The notes under the pieces are model-generated. The model saw nothing but the letters and a program-made list of their open reading frames with translations. It was not told where the DNA came from and did not search any database. A stretch of DNA of 64,000 bases from positions 1,736,001-1,800,000 of the forward strand of contig JAZGTN010000052.1 in NCBI GenBank assembly GCA_037783415.1, given 5' to 3'. Of this stretch, positions 9,106 to 19,734 are shown one piece after another. The position numbers and the translations under genes were made by a program. This DNA is from Leptasterias polaris (taxonomy: Eukaryota > Echinodermata > Asteroidea > Forcipulatida > Asteriidae). Position 1 is the stretch's first letter, and each line of letters starts with the position of its first letter.

Positions 9106-10426
9106 ATAGTGCCCTCTATAGGCCAAAATAGTTTGGTCAGACTACCTGTGATTTTTCTTTAAATACTATTATTGAAACCCATGGCAGTTAATACAATGTA
9201 CAAATCATTTTTTCGCGTCAACAAATCTGTAATGTACAAAACTAGTAAAGTTGTCGTTGATTTGAGATGGTGAAAGAAGTTTGGAATTTTTTTTGTAACA
9301 GTAGCTATAAAAGTAGTTTAAATCTTCCACTCTTAGGGGTAATGGGTTTGTAGGTTGATATTATCCTTTGAAAGGTCACGGCTAAATCAAGGCTGTGTCA
9401 AGGGTCATAACTTATTTTCCAAAAAGGTCATATCTTTAATAATTAAATATTATTATTGATTCAGTTAAACAATGAAAGATGAAACCTTAATGAAAGAAAG
9501 TTGACCATTAATTTGTCAAGATGGCTAGAATTTGTATGACAATATTTTTCCTTCCACAGGATAGAAATGATCAATATGTAGAAAATGTGTAATCTATTAG
9601 ATTAATAGTTCTTTCTATCTAGTGGGCAACAGGTCAATTTCAAAGATACAGTACCATCGTGACTATACTTGGGTTTTTTTAAATGTTAATTTCACCAGAA
9701 TCAAACCACTTAATTTGATGACATCAAAGACCGATGAATGATTTTATGATGACTTATTGACCTTATTGTCACACACAAAAAATGTGTACCTTTTCCTTAC
9801 AAATGTATTGGATGATAAGTTGGGTTTTTTATTGCCATTTTGTGTAAAATAAATCAGGAAGTAGGAAGAATGTGCAAGTGATTGCATGTTTTTCAGAGTT
9901 AGTACGCTTTCCAGCTTTTTATAGGCAAATTGTGGTTTTTGTCCTAAATTGAAATTTCATATGTGACTAATTTCTTTTCGGAAGGTGCTTGTATAAATAA
10001 ATTGTGTAGCCCATCAAGAAACAGATCTTTTAGGGACATATTCATGAATAAAAACGTTCACGTTTTCATTTGGAATACCTAAAGTTTAAGTATATTGTAT
10101 TAAATAGTGTTATTTTCACAGGGTAGCGATGGTATCAGATTTTAATGTGCTTTTAATCCTGGGCAATTTGATATTAATGTGTGAATGTATACAAACTATC
10201 ATCATAAACAAGCACCCATAATTTAGACATTAATCCTTCTGCCAATAACAGTGCTGAATGCTAATATTCATTGTACAAAAAGGAACCAGACTATGAATGG
10301 GAAAAACTTAAGATGGCCGCACCGTGATAAAGGTCTGTTGTGTCATGATGACAGTCAAAGCTCATCAGTGACACATGGACAGCTGTATTTTACTACCAGC
10401 ATATCAAATATTATTGCACCTTGTCT
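9106..10426 (+). other. 3' UTR and downstream flank of fibropellin-like gene
   Basis: No coding signal. Candidate polyadenylation signals AATAAA at 9848-9853 and 9996-10001 could end the transcript; which one is used cannot be told. The rest is AT-rich sequence without a recognised repeat. Confidence 0.5.
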
Positions 10427-10800
10427 GATAATGAACATTGTCCGATGATGAACATTGTCCGATGATGAACATTGTCCGATGATGAACATTGTCCGATGAT
10501 GAACATTGTCCGATAGTGAACATTGTCCGATAGTGAACATTGTCCGATGATGAACATTGTCCGATGATGAACATTGTCCGATGATGAACATTGTCCGATG
10601 ATGAACATTGTCCGATGATGAACATTGTCCGATGATGAACATTGTTCGATGATGAACATTGTCCGATGATGAACATTGTCCGATGATGAACATTGTCCGA
10701 TGATGAACATTGTCCGATGATGAACATTGTCCGATGATGAACATTGTCCGATGATGAACGTTGTCCGAAAATGAACATTGTCCGATAATGAACATTGCTT
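10427..10800. repeat. Minisatellite, 22 copies of a 17-bp unit
   Basis: Unit gatgatgaacattgtcc, 374 bp, exactly 22 copies, with few substitutions (gatagtgaac, gataatgaac, one gttcg). Because 17 is not a multiple of 3 and no frame on the minus strand meets a stop, all three minus frames stay open with a 17-residue period; these are not genes. Confidence 0.95.
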
Positions 10801-12295
10801 GACGATAGCTAGTAATGATATACAGCTTCCCAAATGAATGAAGGGCTACCGACTGCGGCCGACCTTATTCTGCCATCGGAGAACCAGGGGCCCAATTTCA
10901 TAAAGCCAGTTAGCACGAAAACCTACTAAGCACAGAAGAACAAACAAAATTGCTGAGCTGAAATGGATAATCAGCCCTAATTCCGTAAAGTGACATTGAT
11001 GCGACTGTTGCCCCGCTCATCCCTTGGTTTACTTAGCAGATAATTGTTCAGCAGTTTGTATTAGCTCTGTACTCGAAATAGACCGACTCATTAAAAAGTA
11101 GTGGGGTTTTTTCTCTTTCTTTTGTTTCATGTAAATGTCTGCCCCCCCCCCCCCCCACCGAATTTGGCAACACTGGCAATTATTAAATATATTTAAATCC
11201 TGATTGGTCGGATGATTTTAGATTTTGACCAGTTCCTAAGTGGAAAAGTTGAGGTAGTTAGTTTAAATGCTTGTAGTTGTATGCATTCCCAGTTTTCTGT
11301 ACTTTTTTTTTAGCTGAAACATTTATTGTACGACCCGAATTTGCGAATAATAAAAGTACCTTTTTTAAATTGTACATGTCAAGAAGGTGATGATCCGTGT
11401 TTGTTTTGAATCTTCAACGATTAATTCTAAATATAGAACAAGAACCCATCTGTTACGGTCCATTGCCCAAACAAAGTTGAATCACAGATGTTTCCGTGGT
11501 CAAACCAACAATAATGGTTCCACGATTTTAAAAAAACCTAGGCTTAAAAAACACACAAGATCTTTTGCTCTGAGTGCGTTGTCTGTGTAAAAGGGAGAAA
11601 GCAGGCACTTTTCAACCCATTGTTACCACGGGAATGGAATTTCAGAGACGCACAAGGAATGCTAGTGTGGTAAATGCAGCACTGAGTTCACATTAAACCG
11701 AATGACCTGAGTGGATAGTCGTATGAGTACATACAACGTGTGGGCTTGTGTGTTGAGTCTTGTATCTTTAGCCGAACCATGGTTTGATATGGCTGAGCAA
11801 TGCCGCACAATTTCGTTTCATCATGGAGAATGTTAAGTCCCCCACAGCCTTTGGAGCCTTCCTCCATGTGAGAACAAGTACTCACTCATTGGACACTACG
11901 GAATAAAGGTAAAAAGAAATTGACATACATTACTACCAGTAAAGTTTAGTTCGTAAATTCTACACAAGACCCCCGACATCATAGTCACAATCAGTAGCCG
12001 CATATGGGGAGACAGCATCTAGAGGTCGCAGGTTCAAATCCTACTAAATTTTTCTTTGTTCAACCCAAAATTGAGATAATATGCAGAGTACTCAATCCGA
12101 TGCAAGAACGAGTTGCATCTTTTAAAGACATAACGCGTAAAAACAACAAGGAGGGCCGGTGTAGGAGACCAGCCTAGCTGTAGGTCCCGTGACCAAATTC
12201 TGGGAACAAAGGTTTGAAAGTGTTTTTGTGTTCCCTGATGAATACCGAACAATTTTGACTTGGGCTTCCCCCTTGAAAATGTCAGGCATTTCCGG
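10801..12295. other. Non-coding stretch with repeat fragments
   Basis: Contains a MITE-type start gggcccaatttcataaagcc near 10888, a poly-C tract at 11142-11156 and a SINE tail at 12017-12072. No gene seen. Confidence 0.5.
12017..12072 (+). mobile_element. Short tRNA-like SINE, 3' fragment
   Basis: Only the B box half (caggttcaaatcc) and the tail ttttctttgttcaaccc of the family at 5631 remain. Confidence 0.55.
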
Positions 12296-14294
12296 GAGGG
12301 GTCAACAAAGGTCAAACAGGAGTCAAAATTCAAATATACTCCAATCGTGTCGATATGCATATTAAATTACTCGTCTAGTCATGAGGATTCCAAAAATGTA
12401 TAGTTTGTTATACATCCGACCTTAAATGAGGGCGCTATGGTCAAAAACGTCAAAAGGTCAACGCACTTTTGACTGGTGGTCAAATTCACCAACACAGTAA
12501 CCTTGTCCGATTCTAATGATTTTAGTGTCTAATAATGTTTTCTGACATGGCAAATTCAACTGAGCATCTTTTAAAAGTAAAAGTGGTTGCCATAACCTTG
12601 AAATTTCAAATTGGCTGCTAAAAGGTTAACATCCCAGGTAGCATGCCCATATGGGGCCCATTATGGGAAATATCTGGTCCGGGGCCAACCCATATGGTAC
12701 CCATATGGGGCCCTTATGGGTGTGGGTTATGGGGAATATTCCCATATGGGGCCCATATGGGGGGAAATGGGTTACCCCTATGGGCAAAATATGCAGTGTC
12801 CCATATGGGTATCATATGGGGAAAATATGGGCAATCCCATATGGGCAGAATATGCAAGGGCCCAAATGGGTATCATAAATATGGGGAAAATATAGGCAAT
12901 CCCATAGGGGCAGAATATGCAGTGGCCCATATGGGTATCATGTGGGGAAAACATGGGCTATCCCATATGGGCAAAATATGCAGTGGCCCATATGGGTATC
13001 AAATAGGGAAAACATGGGCTAGCCCATATGGGCAGAATATGCAAGGGCCCATATGGGTATCATATGGGGAAAACATGGGCTAGCCCATATGGGTAAAATA
13101 TGCAGTGTCCCATATTGGGAAAATATGGGCAATCCCATATGGGCAAAATATGCAAGGGCCGATACGGATATCATATGGGGAAAACGTGGGCAATCCCATA
13201 TTATGGGAAAAATAATGCAAAGGCCCATATCTGTATCATGTTTGGAAAATGTGGGCATTCACATATTGGCTGAATGTGCTAAAGACCTAATGGGTTTAGG
13301 AAACTATGGATAGTCCCATGCGGGGAGGAAGGCTCATACGGGAGTCATATTGGAAAGACCTAGGCAAAGATCATTCAAAGAAGGACCTCAGCCATGGTAG
13401 ACTTCAGCCATTACGGGGTTAATATTCTAGTTCAGAATAGATTTGGTAAGTCTAGCAAGCCCAATGGTTTATGATCCTTCCCATGGGTTTTGTAATTTCC
13501 TTTTGACAAACCTGGGTGAATCAATATAATGGAAAAGCCGGAATATAGGAGATACCTATAAGCAATCCCTTGGGGGCAGTGATATGAAAAGGTTCATTTG
13601 GTTATCCTATGGGAACGACCTAAGCAAGCTTTGTGGGTATGCAAAAACCCATATGGGTACGATATGAGTAAGACCTGGGCAAACCCATATTGGCAATATG
13701 CAAATTTATGGGAAAGGGCATTGAAGTAGTGTGTTTTCATTGATAAATAGTAAAACAATTTAGTGAAACTTAGTTCTGTAAAGTTGTTTTTGTACTTTTT
13801 TGTACGATAGTCTTCAATAAGAAAAATACAGTGATTCTGACTCTGATTCTGATGGATTTGACACTGAGTAGGGTGATGAACTGTGCAATAAAGCAATATT
13901 AGCATCATTGGACAATGTGTTTAGAATTAACTGTGTTAATGTTGGCCAAGGATCCTGATTCAAGTCTTCCGGTAGCCCTTTTGGCAGCCATTTTGAATGT
14001 TCATGGTCAAGGTAAGCACTTTTACTTTTGAAAGTTGTATAGTTGAATTTGTCATTTCAGAAAACATTATTAGACACTAAAATCATTAGAATCGGACAAT
14101 GTGAATTTGACCACAAGTCAAAAGTGCGTTGACCTTTCAACGTTTTTGACCGTAGCGCCCTCATTTAAGGTCGGAGGTATAACAAACTATACATTTTTGG
14201 AATCCTCATGACTAGACGAGTAATTTAATATGCATATCGATACGATTGGAATATATTTGAATTTTGACCCCTGTTTGACATTTGTTGACCCCTC
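12296..14294. mobile_element. Foldback-type element with 330-bp inverted repeats and internal satellite
   Basis: Left arm 12296-12630 and right arm 13971-14294 are inverted copies. For example gactagacgagtaatttaat on the right is the reverse complement of attaaattactcgtctagtc on the left, and both carry the gcgccctcatttaaggtc and cctttcaacgttttt segments. Between them is a satellite of CCCATATGGG-bearing units (12640-13320) that decays into single motifs to about 13690. There is no open frame for a transposase, so the element is non-autonomous. The outer boundary is uncertain: both sides share aagcccaa further out, so the right arm may carry a small deletion. No target duplication could be fixed. 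Confidence 0.8.
12640..13320. repeat. Satellite of about 61-bp units built on the palindrome CCCATATGGG
   Basis: About eight units of the form cccatatgggcaaaatatgc, then gtggcccatatgggtatcat, then atggggaaaacatgggc. Each full unit carries up to two CCCATATGGG palindromes. Units degrade toward the right. The open frames on both strands here come from the repeat and are not genes. Confidence 0.9.
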
Positions 14295-16016
14295 AAAAAA
14301 AAAGCCCAATGGTGCTAACTTGAAGCATGATTTCCATACAAAAATTTAACTGCCACAACTCCCGTCCTCTACAACCCTCCATAACCCTCCATTTTGTCAG
14401 AACTTTTGTTTTAACATTAGTCCGAGGCCAAGTACTCTTTTACTCCTTAAAGTTGCATTTAAGGACCTTTATTCTCCTGAATCCTAGCCACTCATCAACA
14501 AGATTGAAATGTACCTTGCCGCTTGTACTTGAACTCCCCTCCGTTATGAGCAATAGCGCGCCCTCTCTTGTTCACAAGACAACGTTACACGTATCAGGGA
14601 CTACGGGAATCAGGCCAGGTCATTGCACGAAAAACACACCTGATATTCATCGTGAACCATTCCCACATTGAGCCATTGTTATGCAGTCTTGACAAATTGC
14701 CACAAGTACCCACGCGCAGTATCCTGCCTTTGTACGATCACAAGAGGGCACCCCCCATTCAGTGGTGATTTCCGGACCTGGGGGTTCGCCACGACCAAGT
14801 TCAAATCACTGACCGATATTCATTGTGTTTGTTTGTAATACACGGAACCGAGTTTAATGAAATTTTGTGTGCATTCAACTGTGTCTGCTTGCAGGGATTT
14901 CAAAACAAAAATAATAATAAAAGAATAAAGTGATATATTATTCTCACCGTGTTCGGGGTTGAGGATCGGAATATTGTATTAATTAATAATGTCTGAGTGG
15001 TTTAGGAGTTGCCAAAAACTTTCACTTTCTTTCTCTTCCAACCTACTCAATCCCAGGATTTTACTATTACTATTTGGGACACCGTATAGGCCCTAAGTAA
15101 AACCTAAACCGTTCGTGCAAACCGAGCCCAAAATGAAACACAATGTTTTAAAACGGTTTAATCTATGCCTAATTGGGTTTTTTATTGAACAAAAGGTAAT
15201 TTGTGTATGAGCCAAGTCAGTATTGAGGTTATTCAACCAATTGAAGAGTCACAAGATAATAATTACCCTTTGATTAGCAAATCTTTCTCACTCCTCCTTT
15301 TTGTGTCAATGCGACCAAACCGAGGCTGGAGGGAAATCGGTCTGGCGCCCTTTTTTGTTTGTTTTTTGTTAGGTTGGTTTGTTTGTTTTTCGGTTTGCTG
15401 TTTTGTTTGTTGGGGGGGGGGGGGTAGGATTGTTGTTATTATTTGTTGTCTTTTTTTTTTAGGTTTGTTTTTTTTTGGGGGGGGGGGGGTGGTGTAAAAC
15501 AAGAAACCATGGTGACAAGGAAAAGGCCAGTGATGGTGGTAGCATTGTCACAATATTTCCGGTCTCGAATGACACTAACTTTACTTTCTTAGTTAATTTT
15601 CATAAACTTGTTTTTATCATCAATCAATTAATTAGCTAAGATGTGTAAAACTGACAAGTGACAACCACTCAAATGATGTGGTAAAATTGCATGACCCATT
15701 TATTATTCTCTTAAGAAATTTTGACAGATGATGCTGTTTCAAAACAAAAAAACATACAAAACAAATTTGCATCATAGACGATGCACAAAATATATTTAGT
15801 AATGCAAAATTGTTTGTACATGGCTGATGGACGTGAGATAATGTCAGGAACCCGACGACAATGTTTAATTGTTTATTTTACTTAGGGCCAACTTTCATCG
15901 GCGGTGTTTTGTTTTCTTTCAATACCTTATTAATGTAAGTTTACAACTTTCTCAAATCTATAAAAACAATTGGACCTAACATAAAGCTGGCCGTTCCATA
16001 AAACAAAAAGATCATG
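14295..16016. other. Non-coding stretch
   Basis: No gene or complete repeat recognised. Two poly-G runs (15412-15424 and 15477-15489) are the only marked features. Confidence 0.4.
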
Positions 16017-16125
16017 TGACGTCATTCCAGTGACGTCATTCCTCTGTGAAAGACTTCCGTGCGCAGCCTCAAAATAAACAATACTCAACTTTGTACACAG
16101 TTCCGTAGCTACAGTTTCAATTCCG
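16017..16125 (+). promoter_or_regulatory. Possible promoter: two CRE palindromes followed by a splice donor
   Basis: TGACGTCA occurs at 16017-16024 and 16031-16038, spaced 14 bp. About 90 bp downstream ttccg|gtgagt at 16126 looks like a good 5' splice donor, so the intervening sequence could be a non-coding first exon. No matching downstream coding exon was found. Confidence 0.3.
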
Positions 16126-16181
16126 GTGAGTAAAATGGAACGGGCAAAATGCCTTCACAATATTCTGATTTACAACTTGCT

Positions 16182-16314
16182 ATAGACTGTGCAAATCGAA
16201 CATTGGGACCCGGAGTGGAGTGAGTTTGTTTCATTCACGCGTTAAAGCTACGTATGTGGGACCAAAGTGGTCACAAAAATGTCCGAATACTCGCACGAGG
16301 CTTGCACGGTCTAT
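16182..16314. mobile_element. Short MITE with ATAGAC termini (133 bp)
   Basis: Ends are atagactgtgcaa and ttgcacggtctat, an imperfect 13-bp inverted repeat. The termini resemble those of the elements at 27939, 38611 and 53066, suggesting one group of different internal lengths. Confidence 0.6.
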
Positions 16315-16594
16315 TGACAATGACGTAACCAGATATTTTCATCTGTTTCGGGGGGAAGTGGGGGCGGAGACTTAAATTTGGGGCTTATTAAAATAATGTA
16401 TCGAAGCATTCATTTATGCATTTTTGGGGGGGGGGGGGGTTTTCATGAGGGCAAGAAGGGGCAAGGGTCCAGTGAGTTGGCGTCTCCTACCCAACACACC
16501 CCCTCCTTACCCCCACCCCCACCCGTCTGGTCACGCCACGCCACTGGCTATTATGTGTGCCTGTTTAAAGTAGTTTCAATGTTTGAAAGACGAG

Positions 16595-16965
16595 TAAACT
16601 TTTGGTAAAGACCAGTATCCTCACTTGGTGTATCCCAATATATGCATAAAACAACAAACCTTTTGAAATTTGAGCCCAAATTAATAGTCATCAAAGATGC
16701 AGTAAATAATGAAGAAAGAAAACAATACCCTTGTTGCACAAAATATTGTGTGCTTTCAGTTGCCTGAGGAAGGCTTCATGCCTGAAGCCTTTTGAGAAAG
16801 GCTTCATGCCTGAAGCCTTTCTCAGATTCAAATTATTTTGTGAATTTTCTCAACTGATGAACTACATTACTTCAAATTGCTTTTTAATATCAACAGCTCT
16901 CCAGTGCTCTTTACCAGGTAAGTTGTTATGGTCATTCAATTGTGGAATAGTTACCAAAGGTAAGC
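16595..16965. mobile_element. TTAA MITE, subfamily A, degenerate
   Basis: Same order of blocks as 45692-46059: aaagaccagtatcctcactt, gcataaaacaacaaacc, gtgtgctttcag, a hairpin with two copies of aaggcttcatgcctgaagcc, then caacagctctccagtgctc and ttaccaaaggtaagc. Its ends have lost clear TTAA flanks. Confidence 0.65.
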
Positions 16966-17867
16966 ATTAGGTGTGGTTTTGCAAAAGAAATGTAGTAAAT
17001 TTTTGACATTGTCGGGCAAACTTTACGGCAGCCACCATCTTGTTGAGAAAAGATCGGCATCCCAAGCCCCCCCCCCCCCCCCCCCCCCCCCATTTCAGAT
17101 ATTTCCAAACCATTCTTTAAATCTTCACTGCTCATGCATGCATTCATTTATAGTGCATTGGTCTCGTTCTCATTCGATCGGAGGTCCGAGACTTGATCCG
17201 GGTACCGTGAGGCTTGACCCATTTCTGGGTCAGTTTGACCAGATATCTGAGTATCAAAATCGAAGGGGTCCAACTGATGCAGAGCCCAAGTTAAAATTAC
17301 CCCCTTTTTTAGCACTTTCCGGTCCAGCCTGATCTGTAAATGGGTCACTGACCCTCTGAGATCCGGGATTCGGATCAATTCTGCCTCGGTAGTTTTCAGA
17401 GTTCACCCTCACCCCCGTTCCAAATGAAAATGTTGTGTTTCGCCACTGCCAGAGAATCAGGTCTGAAAACAATGGGATTCGTTGGTACTCGGAAACTCCT
17501 TTGCCTACAGCCATATAGCGTGCAAAACGTGAATGATTAGAACTTGATACCATCAACCATGCCAGGAGAAACCAAACAACAGCGGAACAGCTTTTATGTT
17601 GCGAGTAACCAGACTACAATCTCTGAAAGACGGTTCAAACCGGGTCCCTGCCAGGCAAGCGAGAGACGCGCGGCAAGGGTAGTCCATCAAAAAGGGGGGG
17701 TCACAGTCCTTTGCCCTCGCTTGGCCCGCAGTAACTTGACGAATTATTCAAGTCAAGGCAACCACGTCTACGCAGACAGCCAAGTGACTCGCACATGTGT
17801 GTGATGGTCCTGGTTGACTGAAAGGGTTATTTAGAATCTGTTCGGTGCTCAATTGCTGAACATTTTA

Positions 17868-18168
17868 CCTAAAGACAATTGATACTATAAAACATTGTCA
17901 GAAACGACCCCTTTTAAAGTAGTGTAGTATTAGAGAAAGAAATACATTTTTTCACCCAAAAACTTGAATCTGAGAAAGGCCTCATGCAGGAAGCCTTTCT
18001 CGGGCATCTGAAAGCACACAATTCTATTCAACAAAGGTGTTTTTTCTTACATTATATTCTGGCAGTTTCGATGACCAAATTTGTAAAGGTTTGTTATTTT
18101 ATGCTATGTTAGGATACATTAAGTAAGGATACTGGTCTTTGACAATTACAAAAAGTATACACTGCCTT
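17868..18168. mobile_element. TTAA MITE, subfamily A, truncated at left
   Basis: Blocks actataaaacattgtcagaa, gagaaaggcctcatgcagga, gaaagcacaca and ctttgacaattacaaaaagt match the family. The right end tacactgcctttga keeps the terminal motif; the left end is missing. Confidence 0.6.
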
Positions 18169-18559
18169 TGAGATCAATCTTTCCTCTATTCGAAATCAGT
18201 CGAGCTCTCAACTTATTTTTTTTCTTAATTTTACGGGAGACAGAACTGGATTGTTAATCACAAAAAATAAGGGTTAGCTTCAATATTGTCAAATTACTGT
18301 CGAAGTATGAGAATAGCATTTTAAGATTCCAACTCAGTCAGTGCGTGTTTTGAAAGCAGCAATCGAAATAATAAGCCCATTGTTACATATTTTAGGCATA
18401 CACGTGTTTTGTTTTAGTGATTGAAAAGCAGAGGTATCATGTCGTTAATTTCAGTTTCAATAATTATTGTGATTCATCGTTGTTTTTTGTAGAGTAAACG
18501 TATTCCCATGCCTCACAGTCAATACATAACTAATAACCTCATAAAAAACACGTAAACCT

Positions 18560-18819
18560 TAAAGAGTCATTGAGAAAAAAAGTCATAAATATGACTAATA
18601 TCTCACAATTATGACTTCAATTATGACCTAAATATACTTGTATGAGATGTATCTCCTAATGTGACTTTTATATGTCATATACTATTATATGACATTATAC
18701 AAAATATGACTTAATTAGCAAAAGTCATAATTATGACTTTTAGCTAATTTATGATTATGAGATTCAAGTAATATTTATGACTTCTGATAATTCAATATTT
18801 TCAGATATATGTCATGGTT
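18560..18819. repeat. AT-rich palindrome field (AAGTCATAATTATGACTT)
   Basis: Repeated atgactt/aagtcat motifs in both orientations, the longest being aaagtcataattatgacttt near 18719-18740. The field continues after the insertion at 18820-19320 (aatatgacttatgc...). Confidence 0.6.
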
Positions 18820-19320
18820 AGGAGCCATTCATAATAGTCAATGTTAAAAAATTTCGATTTTTGTTCGAAATTGTTTTGTCCCACCCACCCACCCCAAATT
18901 TCGATTTTTAAATATTGATTTACTTAACAATATACTCTATAAACTGAAGAACAAAGTAATACCTCAAATGATGCAGAGATTTTAGGTCAAAGGTTTCCAA
19001 CATCAGTAGTTTTCAATGGCTGTTCCTGGCTTAAACAAACAACTTCGTATAGTTTAATCAAAAATGAAATTGGCAAGCACATAAAACTTTGTACAACAGT
19101 ATAAGTTTGATATGACCCTATATCATTTACAAAAGACAATAAAACAAAGTAAAAAAAGGGATCATGTTCCTTCTTATATTTATCATTTGTTAATTTGTTT
19201 CCAATTATTTATAAGTACAAACTGTATTTCGATTTTCAGTTATTTATTTTAACCCACCCACCCACAATTTCGAAAAGAAATTCGAATTTGTTTAACATTG
19301 ACTATTTTGAATGGCCCCTA
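18820..19320. mobile_element. MITE of about 500 bp with 35-bp inverted ends
   Basis: The left end aggagccattcataatagtc continues aatgttaaaaaatttcg. The right end, reversed, reads aggggccattcaaaatagtc and then aatgttaaacaaattcg. Both inner flanks carry cccacccaccc. It interrupts the ATGACTT palindrome field. No coding capacity. Confidence 0.7.
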
Positions 19321-19377
19321 ATATGACTTATGCTATGGGATATAAATCATATAGTAATTTATGACTCTATTCCTTTA

Positions 19378-19730
19378 GAGGGTGTGTACTACATTGGTAA
19401 GATTGAAAATATAAATGTTCACAGATTTGCACATAACTTACATGGTATAAAGATGGTCATGGTGGAAAACTTCCCTTGAAATAGTTTTGCTTGAAATGCT
19501 ATAGTAATTAGGAAATTAGTAAAACAATTAGTCTAGACTTTATCACTGGTGATAAAATCAGATGTTTGAAAACAGTGAAAACATATAATATGGTTTTTCA
19601 CTGTTTTCTCATGACTCCGCCAGACCGATTTCGCTGAAACTTTTACAGGTTTGTTGTTTCATGAATATGCTGGGTCACATCAAGTGTGGATACTGGTCTT
19701 TGACGAAAATACCAATGTTGTACATACCCT
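19378..19730. mobile_element. TTAA MITE, subfamily C relative
   Basis: About 353 bp from agagggtgtgtact to aatgttgtacataccct, followed by TTAA (19731-19734). The internal block caagtgtggatactggtctttgac is shared with 53980-54285. Confidence 0.65.
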
Positions 19731-19734
19731 TTAA

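Noticed and set aside
10355..10833. Three overlapping open frames of 124-146 codons on the minus strand
   Set aside because: They are the three readings of the 17-bp minisatellite and carry only its 17-residue period.
12611..13313. Several open frames with repeated MGPIWG/NMGNPIWAEY-like motifs
   Set aside because: They result from the CCCATATGGG satellite, are open on both strands and have no start or splice context.
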